This document shows positions 26,876-34,756 of a DNA stretch of 64,000 nucleotides, piece after piece. This DNA is from Parvularcula mediterranea (GTDB lineage Bacteria > Pseudomonadota > Alphaproteobacteria > Caulobacterales > Parvularculaceae). Position 1 is the first letter of the stretch. Each line of letters starts with the position of its first letter. A program made the translations under genes and the position numbers. Location: positions 672,501 through 736,500 of the forward strand of contig NZ_JABFCX010000002.1 of the NCBI RefSeq assembly GCF_013085255.1, read 5' to 3'. The notes under the pieces are model-generated. The model did no database searches. It saw only the letters and a program-made list of their open reading frames with translations, and was not told the origin of the DNA.

Positions 26876-26883
26876 AAGCGGCC
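26859..26883. terminator. Inverted repeat at the LacI 3' end
   Basis: GGCCGCTTCT and AGAAGCGGCC form a perfect 10-bp stem with a five-base loop that includes the LacI stop codon. No T-run follows on either strand, so termination strength is uncertain; it separates two convergent genes. Confidence 0.45.
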
Positions 26884-26894
26884 CTGGTCGCTGG

Positions 26895-27722
26895 CTAGAA
26901 TTCGAGATCGCTCAAATGCTCATAAGCGTAGCTGATCGATACGAGCGCGTCGTCCGGGTTGTCGTGCTCGACGAAGTAGTGCTCGACGCCCGTTTTCCTT
27001 CCCGTCGATAGGATCCGCGCGAAGTCGATATCGCCTCGGCCAACATCGACCATCGATTGATCCGTACTTTTCATATCCTTGATGTGGAGGAGCGGGATGC
27101 GCCCAGGGTTCGCTTCCATGATCGCAACCGGATCAAAGCCTGCAAGCGTGGCCCAGAAGACGTCGAGTTCAATCTTCACACGGTCCGGGTCGGTGCCTTC
27201 GAGGATGAGATCGAAGGGGATCACGCCCTCCACCTCTTCGAACTCGAACTCGTGATTGTGGTAGGCGAACTTGATGCCGATTTTCTCAGCATACGCACCG
27301 GCCTGATCGATCCGCTCGACCCACTGCTGCCATTGGGCAAGCGTCTGGCGCTCATCTTCGGGGAGGTAGGCGAGGATCGCGTACTCGGCGCCGACGGCTT
27401 TGGCTTCATCGATGACCGCTTCGGGCGTATCGCGGAAGCGTCGCCAATCGACATGGGACGCGACAGGGGTCAGCCCTTTGCTGGCCAGGATTTCGCGGAC
27501 CTCGGCGGGATCGCGACCAAAGAAGCCCGCGAGTTCAACCTGGTCATAGCCGACATCAGCGATTTTCTGGAGGGTGCCCTCATAGTCTTCCGCAAGCGGT
27601 GCTCGCAGTGTGTAGAGCTGAACGCCAGGGGCGTAGTCCGAACCCTCGGGGGTCGAGACTTCACCGCCAGATCCGCATGCTGCGGTGAGTGCAAGCGCGC
27701 AGATGCCGAGAAACCGTTTCAT
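26895..27722 (-). CDS. Lipoprotein sugar isomerase/epimerase-like TIM barrel
   Basis: A 275-residue protein of the xylose-isomerase-like TIM-barrel (AP endonuclease 2) superfamily with a lipobox (T-A-A-C, C16), so it acts outside the cytoplasm. Metal-site-like segments are visible: Y-H-N-H-E-F, E-L-D-V-F-W and H-I-K-D-M. Exported members of this family occur in glycoside-degrading loci; some relatives cleave 3-keto-glycosides by beta-elimination, which fits the adjacent GMC oxidoreductase. Start is ATG at 27722 with AAAAAGG upstream. It is the last gene of the leftward run, 40 bases after the GMC gene. The reaction is inferred, not shown. Confidence 0.85.
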   Translation of the reverse strand: MKRFLGICALALTAACGSGGEVSTPEGSDYAPGVQLYTLRAPLAEDYEGTLQKIADVGYDQVELAGFFGRDPAEVREILASKGLTPVASHVDWRRFRDTPEAVIDEAKAVGAEYAILAYLPEDERQTLAQWQQWVERIDQAGAYAEKIGIKFAYHNHEFEFEEVEGVIPFDLILEGTDPDRVKIELDVFWATLAGFDPVAIMEANPGRIPLLHIKDMKSTDQSMVDVGRGDIDFARILSTGRKTGVEHYFVEHDNPDDALVSISYAYEHLSDLEF

Positions 27723-27762
27723 AAGCCGATACCTTTTTCTTCCGTAGACGGTTGGCTCCGCC

Positions 27763-29457
27763 CTATGAGAACACACCCTGCTCGAAGAGGTCCGTGGCGT
27801 AGTTCGCAGCCCTTGCCGAGAAAGCCATGTAGGTGAGTGAGGGGTTCTGACAGGCGCTCGACGTCATGAACGCACCGTCGGTCATGAAGAGATTGTCGAT
27901 GTCGTGGGCCTGGTTCCACTTGTTGAGAACCGACGTCATCGGATCGCGACCCATCCGCGCCGTGCCCATCTCGTGAATCGTGTTGCCAGGGGCCGAGAGC
28001 CCGAAATCGTCCTCAGACGAATAGATGATCCTGCCGCCCGCTGCTTTCAGCATCTCGGCTGCGTCCTTCGACGCCTTGCGCATCATCTTTTCTTCGTTCT
28101 CCCCGTAGCGCGCATCCATGACCGGGATCGGCACGCCCCATTTGTCCGTCTTCGTCGGGTGGAGGGTCATGCGGCTGTTCTCATCGGGGAGAACCTCGCC
28201 GAAACCGGTGAGCCAGAAGATCCACGGACCTGGATCGCGGTTCTTCTCTTTGAGGTCCTGTCCGATACCCGGAATGTCGGAGTTCCAGCCAACCCTCCGT
28301 GCACTGCCCTGATAACCAAAGCCTCGGACGAAGTCCTGATCCTGTCCGCCAATATTGACGTAGCGCGGGATGTAGATGCCGTTGGGCCGCCTGCCGAAAT
28401 AGTAGCTATCGGGGAAGTCGTTGAAGACGGCCTGCGCCCTCGCGCCGGTGACGTGGTCCATCAGGTTGCGGCCAAGCTGGTCGCTGCGGTTCGCAAGGCC
28501 GTTCGGGTTTTCCTCATCGGCCGAGTTCATCAGTATGCCCGCAGACGCAATGGCCGATGCGTTAAGGAAGACGAGCTTCGCCGTGTAAGTCCGGCGCTGC
28601 ATCGTGTTGGAGTCGATAACTTTCACGCCCGTGATGCGCTTCGTCTGTGGATCGTAGTCGACAGAATGGACGATCGCATCGGTGACGATGGTCGCGTTGC
28701 CAGTCCGCCTCGCGGCCGGAAGCGTTGCCGAGACAGCCGAGAAGTACCCGCCGAAAACGCAACCATTCTCGCATCGCGACCGGACCTGGCACTGGACCCG
28801 GCCGAGCTTCTTATGATGGTCCCGAGCCTCGCGCAGGTGCGCTGCGCGCCCGGTGATCATCTTGCGTTCAGGCCAGCGCTCCTCGATGGCGGCCTTGACC
28901 TTCTTCTCCATGCAATTGAGCTCAAAGGGCGGGAGGAAGTCGCCGTCAGGAAGCTGCTCAAGGCCCTCTTTCGACCCCGAGATACCAGCGAAGTTTTCGA
29001 CATAATCATACCACGGAGCGATATCGTCATACCTGACCGGCCAGTCGACGCCATAGCCGTCCTGCGCATTGGCTTCGAAATCGAGAGGCGCGAAGCGATA
29101 GCTCTGCCGCGCCCACATGATCGAGCGCCCACCGAGGTGATAGCCGCGACGCCAGATATAGTCCGTTCCGGGAGCTGTTTCGTAGGGGTGCTCGGTGTCC
29201 TTGACCCAAAGCTTCTTGTTGACCTTGGAGAAGGCGTAGACGCTCTTCTGGATGTGGTATTCTTCCTCTTCCTCGTCGGTAAGAGGGTCGGTTTCCGCGA
29301 TCTCCCATGGCGTTTTCTGGTCGGTATAGTCTTCGGCCGGATCAATGTTCCGCCCGCGCTCTAGCACCAGCACCTTGAGGCCGCGCTCGGAGAGCTCCTT
29401 GGCGACCCAGCCGCCGCTCATCCCCGATCCAACGACGATGGCATCAAAATCAGTCAT
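27763..29457 (-). CDS. GMC-family FAD oxidoreductase (glucoside 3-dehydrogenase-like)
   Basis: A 564-residue flavoprotein with the dinucleotide motif G10-S-G12-M-S-G15 and the E-R-G ribose-binding end, and C-terminal H-E-M-G-T-A-R-M-G and N-P-S-L-T segments of the GMC active site. Followed upstream by a gluconate 2-dehydrogenase subunit 3-type gene, it resembles the large subunit of periplasmic sugar or glucoside 3-dehydrogenases, which oxidise the C3 hydroxyl. It has no signal peptide of its own, so it would be exported with the Tat-tagged small subunit. A cytochrome c subunit, usual for such complexes, is not adjacent. Confidence 0.87.
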   Translation of the reverse strand: MTDFDAIVVGSGMSGGWVAKELSERGLKVLVLERGRNIDPAEDYTDQKTPWEIAETDPLTDEEEEEYHIQKSVYAFSKVNKKLWVKDTEHPYETAPGTDYIWRRGYHLGGRSIMWARQSYRFAPLDFEANAQDGYGVDWPVRYDDIAPWYDYVENFAGISGSKEGLEQLPDGDFLPPFELNCMEKKVKAAIEERWPERKMITGRAAHLREARDHHKKLGRVQCQVRSRCENGCVFGGYFSAVSATLPAARRTGNATIVTDAIVHSVDYDPQTKRITGVKVIDSNTMQRRTYTAKLVFLNASAIASAGILMNSADEENPNGLANRSDQLGRNLMDHVTGARAQAVFNDFPDSYYFGRRPNGIYIPRYVNIGGQDQDFVRGFGYQGSARRVGWNSDIPGIGQDLKEKNRDPGPWIFWLTGFGEVLPDENSRMTLHPTKTDKWGVPIPVMDARYGENEEKMMRKASKDAAEMLKAAGGRIIYSSEDDFGLSAPGNTIHEMGTARMGRDPMTSVLNKWNQAHDIDNLFMTDGAFMTSSACQNPSLTYMAFSARAANYATDLFEQGVFS

Positions 29458-29487
29458 CAGTGTACTCCAATACCGTCCTAGCCTGCC

Positions 29488-30090
29488 TTAGACAGCCCAG
29501 GTCCGGCCAATCTCTTTCAGGGGAACGCAGGCCTTCCAATCACCGGGGGTGGCGAGCCATTGCAGCTCCTCCGTACACCCGGCTTCGGTGGTGTAGTAAG
29601 CGCCGACGATCTCTCGCTTCAGCTGGCGGTAGGCGTCTGCGCCGTTGCCGCCTTTGTCATAGGCCTTTTCATCCATGGCTTTGACCATGGCCAGCCTCGC
29701 TTCGGCATCAGCCTCAGCAAACGATCTGTCACCGTCGGCGGAGAGGGCGTCGTGGACCTCTTGAACCTTGGTGAGCCATTCGATCTTTCCCTGCCGGTCG
29801 AGCCAGTTCTCATGCACCATCGCCAGGCGCTCAGGCACCCCGGCCTTGAGGGCTCCGGGGCTGTCCGTATCCGGCACGATGATATCGCTCAGCTGGCTGA
29901 CGAAGGAACGGAGCTCTTCGGTGTAGAACCCCGACGCTGCTCCGTTCCGCGGATCACCTTTGGGATAGAGCGTTCCTGCAGGCACGTCGGCCTGACCCGT
30001 CTGCTGGCCACAGGCTGCAAGCGCTCCGGTCCCTGCAAGGGCGAGGAGCCCCTGCAGCATGTCGCGGCGGGATGCTTGAGGTTGGGTCAT
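29488..30090 (-). CDS. Gluconate 2-dehydrogenase subunit 3-family protein
   Basis: A 200-residue small subunit. The N-terminus S-R-R-D-M-L then a hydrophobic run ending L-A-A-C (C27) combines a Tat motif with a lipobox. The body has the family's conserved aromatic and acidic positions, including Y-T-E-E-L-R and D-I-I-V-P-D-T-D-S-P-G-A. In known complexes this subunit carries the FAD subunit through the Tat pore and stabilises it. It precedes the GMC gene by 30 bases and its ATG overlaps the upstream MFS gene stop by four bases. Confidence 0.88.
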   Translation of the reverse strand: MTQPQASRRDMLQGLLALAGTGALAACGQQTGQADVPAGTLYPKGDPRNGAASGFYTEELRSFVSQLSDIIVPDTDSPGALKAGVPERLAMVHENWLDRQGKIEWLTKVQEVHDALSADGDRSFAEADAEARLAMVKAMDEKAYDKGGNGADAYRQLKREIVGAYYTTEAGCTEELQWLATPGDWKACVPLKEIGRTWAV

Positions 30091-31508
30091 GCTTCGTCTC
30101 CAGCCGTTTTCGCGATGCGGTCCTTGAGAGCGTAGAGGATCGCAAAGAGCACGATGAGGGACACAGGGAAGAGGACGAGCTTGGAGAGCGCGCCCTGCCC
30201 TGCCGCAACCTCGACAGCCGTGCCTGTGAGCCCCGTCTCCTCAGCCGTCATCCGTGCACTGTCGATCCAGCCACCGATGATCGGGTTCCAGATGGTCAGC
30301 GCGAACATCCCGGCGGCCCCGACAAGGCTCATCCCCAAAGCGCCAGAGCGCGGGATGAACTGCGCTGTCACACCGATCATGGTCGGCCAGAAATAACAGA
30401 CGCCGAAGGCGAAGATGATCGCCGAGACGTAGACCATCCCTCCCGATGCGGACGACATGAGGAAGAGCCCCAGCGCCGTCAGCACTGCGCTCATCAGGAG
30501 GACACCGAACGGGTTCAGCGCATGGATCAGGGGTCCTGCGAAATAGCGGCCCACGGCCATGATGCCGGTCACCATGCCGAGGACGATCATCGCCTGCCCC
30601 GGAACGCCGCCGAGCTGGGCGCCGAGGATGCGGTCGACCCATTGCTGGGTGCCAAGCTCCGATGTCGCGGTGATGCTCATGATGCCCATCAGGACGAGGA
30701 GCAGCGCTGCGTCTCGCGTCTGGCCCGTGCGGAAGAAGGTCAGCGCGAAGGTCAGCGCCACGACGCCGATCAGCGGCAGGAGGAAGGTGCCGGGAAGACC
30801 TCCAATGAAATCATTCGGCGTACCGATGAGGACGAGCAGCGCGAAGATGGCTGCCATCAGGCCAATGCCCTTTGCATCCAGATCGACCTTTTTCTCGACT
30901 TCTGGAATCGCCGGGAAGACCGTGGTGAAGACCATGTACCCATAGATCGCCGTGGGGATCAGCATGACCGCGATCTGCGGCTGCCAGCCAAGGCCTGCAT
31001 TGGTCATGAGGTAGGAGATCACCGCGCCAATCACGATGCCGCCGGGGAACCAGACGTGGAAGCGGTTGAGCCACTTGGACTTATCATCCTTGTAAAGATC
31101 AGCGACCAGCGGATTGCACGCCGCCTCCACCGAGCCATTGGCAAAGCCGATGAAGAAGGTGGAGATCAGGAGCCCTAAAAACCCACCTGCTGTGATCGTC
31201 AGCACGAGGCCCAAAAGGTGCCCTGCGAAGGCGAGGATCATGATCAGCCTCGGCCCCAGCTTGTTGTAGAGGAAGCCAAAGACCACCATCGCCAGCGGGA
31301 AGCCAAGGAAGGCCATCGAGTTGACCCAGCCGAGCTGGGTATCGCTGAGCGCGAACTGCTCGGAAAGCTGGGAGAGGATCCCTGCCCTGATCGCGAAGGT
31401 CATGGCCGTGACGACCAGCGACAGGCAGCTCAGGAGGAATAGGCGATCCGCCTTGATCGCGCCGGGAGGCGAGGCAGCAGCGCCGGGATGGGCTTCAGAT
31501 GAGGACAA
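30087..31508 (-). CDS. MFS sugar transporter
   Basis: A 473-residue inner-membrane transporter with about 12 predicted helices and a central cytoplasmic loop near 200-220 (E-V-E-K-K-V-D-L-D). It most resembles the sugar/nucleoside MFS group found in glycan loci. Its position between oxidoreductase and isomerase genes suggests uptake of the oxidised or cleaved sugar. The best start is TTG at 31508, eight bases after GGGAG; GTG at 31517 is possible. An ATG further upstream would overlap the preceding gene heavily and lacks transporter-like sequence. Confidence 0.85.
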   Translation of the reverse strand: MSSSEAHPGAAASPPGAIKADRLFLLSCLSLVVTAMTFAIRAGILSQLSEQFALSDTQLGWVNSMAFLGFPLAMVVFGFLYNKLGPRLIMILAFAGHLLGLVLTITAGGFLGLLISTFFIGFANGSVEAACNPLVADLYKDDKSKWLNRFHVWFPGGIVIGAVISYLMTNAGLGWQPQIAVMLIPTAIYGYMVFTTVFPAIPEVEKKVDLDAKGIGLMAAIFALLVLIGTPNDFIGGLPGTFLLPLIGVVALTFALTFFRTGQTRDAALLLVLMGIMSITATSELGTQQWVDRILGAQLGGVPGQAMIVLGMVTGIMAVGRYFAGPLIHALNPFGVLLMSAVLTALGLFLMSSASGGMVYVSAIIFAFGVCYFWPTMIGVTAQFIPRSGALGMSLVGAAGMFALTIWNPIIGGWIDSARMTAEETGLTGTAVEVAAGQGALSKLVLFPVSLIVLFAILYALKDRIAKTAGDEA

Positions 31509-31539
31509 GGCTTTCACTCCCGCTAAGTGCTTCGTAACC

Positions 31540-32592
31540 TCAGTCGAGGCCGAGCATCTTTCTGTTGGTTTCTGTACTGACGTCACCGCCTGCGAAGTCG
31601 TCGAAGGCCTTGTCCGTCACGCGGATGATGTGGTCGGAGACGAACTGAGCCCCCTCTCGCGCGCCGTCCTGGGGATGCTTGAGGGCGCATTCCCACTCGA
31701 CCACGGCCCAGCCGTCGAAGTCATTGGCCGCCATCTTCGAGAAGATCGCACCGAAATCGATCTGGCCATCGCCCAGCGACCGGAAACGCCCCGGACGGTC
31801 GACCCATCCCTGATAGCCGCCATAGATGCCGCTCTTGCCGTTGGGCAGGAACTCCGCATCCTTGACGTGGAACATCCGGATACGATCCTTGTAGTGATCA
31901 ATGAAGTCGAGATAGTCGAGCTGCTGCAGCACGAAGTGGCTCGGATCGTAGAGGATGTTGCACCGCGGATGATCGTCCACCAGCGCAAGGAAGCGCTCGA
32001 AGGTCACGCCGTCATGAAGATCCTCACCCGGATGGATTTCGTAGCAGACGTCCACGCCGCATTCGTCATAATAATCGAGGATCGGACGCCAGCGCCGGGC
32101 CAGCTCCTCAAACCCTTCCTCGACGAGACCAGCGGGCCTTTGCGGCCAAGGGTACATGAACGGCCAGACGAGCGCGCCCGGGAAGGATACGGAGCGGCCG
32201 AGACCTAAGTTTTGCGACGCCTTGGCGGCGTACATGACCTGCTGCACGGCCCATTCCTGACGGGCCTGCGGTTTACCGTGCAGCTCTTCGGGAGCGAAGG
32301 CATCGAAGGCCACGTCATAGGCCGGATGCACGGCCACGAGCTGGCCCTGAATATGGGTCGAAAGCTCGGTGATCTCGACGCCCCATTCCTTGCACTGACC
32401 TTTGAAGGTATCGCAATAGTCCTTGCTCTCGGCCGCGAGCTTCAGGTCCATGCAGACAGGATTATCCGAAGGCACCTGCACCCCCTTGTAGCCAGCATCG
32501 GCCATCCAGCGGCACGCGCTCTCCATCGTGTGGAAGGGCTCATCGCCCATGAACTGCGCCAGAAAAATGGCAGGGCCCTTGATAGTCTTCAC
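31540..32592 (-). CDS. Cytoplasmic sugar phosphate isomerase/epimerase-like TIM barrel
   Basis: A 350-residue protein of the AP endonuclease 2 TIM-barrel superfamily, without a signal peptide. Likely metal ligands lie in C-Y-E-I-H-P-G-E-D, N-I-L-Y-D-P-S-H, R-M-F-H-V-K-D-A-E and V-V-E-W-E-C. Close relatives are found beside Gfo/Idh oxidoreductases in inositol, keto-sugar and glycoside pathways. The GTG start at 32592 overlaps the oxidoreductase stop by four bases. Together with the lipoprotein paralogue it gives the locus one barrel on each side of the inner membrane. Exact substrate unknown. Confidence 0.87.
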   Translation of the reverse strand: MKTIKGPAIFLAQFMGDEPFHTMESACRWMADAGYKGVQVPSDNPVCMDLKLAAESKDYCDTFKGQCKEWGVEITELSTHIQGQLVAVHPAYDVAFDAFAPEELHGKPQARQEWAVQQVMYAAKASQNLGLGRSVSFPGALVWPFMYPWPQRPAGLVEEGFEELARRWRPILDYYDECGVDVCYEIHPGEDLHDGVTFERFLALVDDHPRCNILYDPSHFVLQQLDYLDFIDHYKDRIRMFHVKDAEFLPNGKSGIYGGYQGWVDRPGRFRSLGDGQIDFGAIFSKMAANDFDGWAVVEWECALKHPQDGAREGAQFVSDHIIRVTDKAFDDFAGGDVSTETNRKMLGLD

Positions 32593-33713
32593 GCTTCAAT
32601 CTCCGTCCACGCAGCATTGTTACCGCTGCTTTTCACGAGCGCCTCGACGAACGCCATGCCCCTGATTGCAGGCTCCATGCCCGCCTTCACGCCGCCGCCC
32701 GAGCGGACCGCTTCGACGAACTCGAGGTAGATGTTGGCGAAGGCTTCAAGATAGCCCTCGGGGTGTCCCGGCGGCGTGCGGTACTGCGCCTGAATGCTCT
32801 CAGGCAGATATCCGTGGGCTGACCGAATGACCTCCATCGGACGGTCGGCATAGGTCCTGAGGAGCGTGTTTGGCTCCTCCTGATGCCATTCGAGGCCGCC
32901 CGTTTCGCCGTAGACGCGGATCGACAGGCTGTTCTCCCGCCCGACGCAAACCTGCGAGGCGGAGAGCGTTCCCTTCGCCCCGCCATCCATGCGGAAGAGC
33001 GCTGAACCATCATCATCGAGGCGCCTGCCATCGACGAAGATCGAGAGGTCGGCCGCAACGTGGCTCATGCGCTGGCCGGTCACGTACTCAACGAGATTAT
33101 GCGCATGCGTGCCAATATCGCCCATGCAGCCGGAGATGCCCGAGCGGGAGGGGTCGGTGCGCCAGTCGGCCTGCTTGTTATCGACTTCTTTCGCCAACCA
33201 GCCCTGGATATACTCAGCGTAGATCTTGCGGACCTTGCCGATGCCGCCCTCAGCGATGATCTGGCGCGCGGCGCTCACCAGCGGGTAGCCGAGATAGGTG
33301 TGGGTCAGGCCATAAGCCTTGCCCGACTTCAGAACGATGTCGCCGAGCGCCCGCGCCTCATCGAGATTGAGGGTTGCAGGCTTGTCGGAGAGCACATGGA
33401 ACCCCGCCTCCAGCGCCGCCTTCGCCACGGGAAAGTGGACGTGGTTCGGCGTGACGATGGAAACGAACTCCATCCGCTCGTTCTCCGGAAGCTGTGCTTC
33501 CTTCGCCATCATTTCTTCGTAGTCGGAATAACAGCGCGAGGGGTCAAGGCCAAGCGAGGCGCCTGTTTTCTTGCAGTTGTCAGGGTCGCGGGAAAACGCT
33601 CCGCATACGAGCTGCACCGCCCCATCGAGGCGTGCCGCGAGACGGTGCACGTCGCCGATGAAGGCGCCAGCACCCCCGCCAACCATGCCCATGCGCAATG
33701 GCTTGGAAGTCAC
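32589..33713 (-). CDS. Gfo/Idh/MocA-family oxidoreductase
   Basis: A 374-residue NAD(P)-dependent dehydrogenase. The Rossmann motif M-V-G-G-G-A-G-A-F-I-G lies near the N-terminus, the family's V-T-P-N-H-V-H and D-K-P-A-T-L-N (catalytic lysine) follow, and the D-I-G-T-H-A-H segment carries the active-site pair. It acts on sugars or keto-sugars in the cytoplasm. It is the first gene of the leftward run. Start is GTG at 33713 behind CAGGAGAGG. Two operator-like palindromes lie within 76 bases upstream. Confidence 0.92.
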   Translation of the reverse strand: MTSKPLRMGMVGGGAGAFIGDVHRLAARLDGAVQLVCGAFSRDPDNCKKTGASLGLDPSRCYSDYEEMMAKEAQLPENERMEFVSIVTPNHVHFPVAKAALEAGFHVLSDKPATLNLDEARALGDIVLKSGKAYGLTHTYLGYPLVSAARQIIAEGGIGKVRKIYAEYIQGWLAKEVDNKQADWRTDPSRSGISGCMGDIGTHAHNLVEYVTGQRMSHVAADLSIFVDGRRLDDDGSALFRMDGGAKGTLSASQVCVGRENSLSIRVYGETGGLEWHQEEPNTLLRTYADRPMEVIRSAHGYLPESIQAQYRTPPGHPEGYLEAFANIYLEFVEAVRSGGGVKAGMEPAIRGMAFVEALVKSSGNNAAWTEIEA

Positions 33714-33740
33714 TTGTTTCCTCTCCTGCCCTGAGTATTA

Positions 33741-33754
33741 TGGTAACGCTAACG
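33741..33754. promoter_or_regulatory. XylR-like operator before the catabolic run
   Basis: TGGTAACGCTAACG matches 12 of 14 bases of TGGTAGCGCTAACA, the complement of the remembered Caulobacter XylR operator. It lies 28 bases upstream of the Gfo/Idh GTG start. Confidence 0.55.
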
Positions 33755-33773
33755 CTCAGAAGTTCCGGAGCGG

Positions 33774-33789
33774 ATGTCAAGGTTGTCAG
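33774..33789. promoter_or_regulatory. Second operator-like site before the catabolic run
   Basis: ATGTCAAGGTTGTCAG shares the GTTGTCA half and 12 of 16 positions with the GH3 promoter sites. It suggests that the GH3 gene and the catabolic run answer to one LacI-type factor. Weak on its own. Confidence 0.4.
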
Positions 33790-34011
33790 CTGTATTCTTG
33801 AAGGGGAGCACTGCTCTCGCCTTTAGCGAATATTGCGCTGCACAATGACAATCGTACCGCACCGTTCTTCTGCGGACCCCTGCGTGGCCACGGGGTCTGA
33901 ACGCGACAGTTGAGGCCCGGGAGGACAGAACCGGGCGAGGCAAGGAAACGAGGCAAGTGTCGTCCTGAGGTCACCGGGTCATGCACTGCCGAAGGCTAGG
34001 GAGTAACGCTC

Positions 34012-34599
34012 ATGGGACGGCGTTTCTGGGCAGGCATGGTCGCCGCCCTTTTCGGTCTGGGTGCAGCAGCGCCCGCTGCAGCACAAGATGATGCTGCGAT
34101 GCAGGAAGCGATTTCGGCGCTGGAATCTGCGCTGAAGGGCGAGCTTCTCAACAATCCGTATACAACCCGCTGGAGCACAGAGGGCAACGGCGTACGCGGC
34201 AAGGTGGTCCGTTCGGACACTGCCCCAGGCGGTGCAGCGTTTGAAGTCTCGGTCAAACGCTCCTTCCAGAACGCCTGGGAGGGCCGCGTGACCGTGCCGC
34301 TCGAGAAGGACATCGAGAAAGGCGACATGATCGAAGTCTCGATCTACCTCCGCGCCGAGAAGCTTCCCAAATCGATGCAGGCCGGCAATGTGGACCTTCA
34401 GGTCGTTCGCACCCGCGAGCCCTATGACAACATCATGAGCGAGAACATCCGTCCGGGTTCGGATTGGCAGCTCTACACCGTCCGCGGCGTCGCAGGTCGC
34501 GATTTTGATGCGGACCAGACAGTGTTCGGCGTCAACATGGGATCGGCAAAACAGACGCTCCAGCTCGGCTCGGTCTACGTCGTCCGCAAGCAGCAGTAG
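34012..34599 (+). CDS. Secreted carbohydrate-binding-module-like protein
   Basis: A 195-residue exported protein. Signal peptide about 1-24 (ends A-A-A-Q). The mature part is a predicted jelly-roll: paired strands with G-D-M-I-E-V-S-I-Y-L-R-A and W-Q-L-Y-T-V-R-G resemble CBM4/9/22-type or galactose-binding-like modules commonly attached to GH10 xylanases. Here the module is a separate gene placed 157 bases before a GH10 xylanase that lacks such a module, which suggests they work together. A strong terminator follows, so the two are transcribed separately. The module family is inferred. Confidence 0.75.
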   Translation: MGRRFWAGMVAALFGLGAAAPAAAQDDAAMQEAISALESALKGELLNNPYTTRWSTEGNGVRGKVVRSDTAPGGAAFEVSVKRSFQNAWEGRVTVPLEKDIEKGDMIEVSIYLRAEKLPKSMQAGNVDLQVVRTREPYDNIMSENIRPGSDWQLYTVRGVAGRDFDADQTVFGVNMGSAKQTLQLGSVYVVRKQQ

Positions 34600-34628
34600 C
34601 GCTGCCGCTCCACGCAACAGAACCTCGG

Positions 34629-34664
34629 AAGGCCGCGGGCAGCATTGCCAGCGGCCTTTCTTTT
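34629..34664 (+). terminator. Intrinsic terminator of the CBM-like gene
   Basis: AAGGCCGC and GCGGCCTT pair across a 14-base loop that may pair further (GGCA with TGCC), followed by TCTTTTT. It lies 30 bases after the stop. Confidence 0.85.
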
Positions 34665-34692
34665 TGCCGGCCCTTGGCTCACCGGCCTGCTC

Positions 34693-34708
34693 ATGTTAGC
34701 GCAAACAT
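34693..34708. promoter_or_regulatory. XylR-like operator before the GH10 xylanase
   Basis: ATGTTAGCGCAAACAT is a 16-base palindrome with one mismatched pair, and its core differs by one base from TGTTAGCGCTAACA. It lies 49 bases before the xylanase ATG and after the upstream terminator, exactly where a repressor site is expected. Confidence 0.65.
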
Positions 34709-34756
34709 CATGCGAGCGCCTCAAATTCTCAAGGGGCCCTCACGGGAGCCAATGCC

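Noticed and set aside
33979-34617. A 212-codon leftward frame opposite the CBM-like gene
   Set aside because: The + strand gene has a signal peptide and a terminator; this frame has neither.
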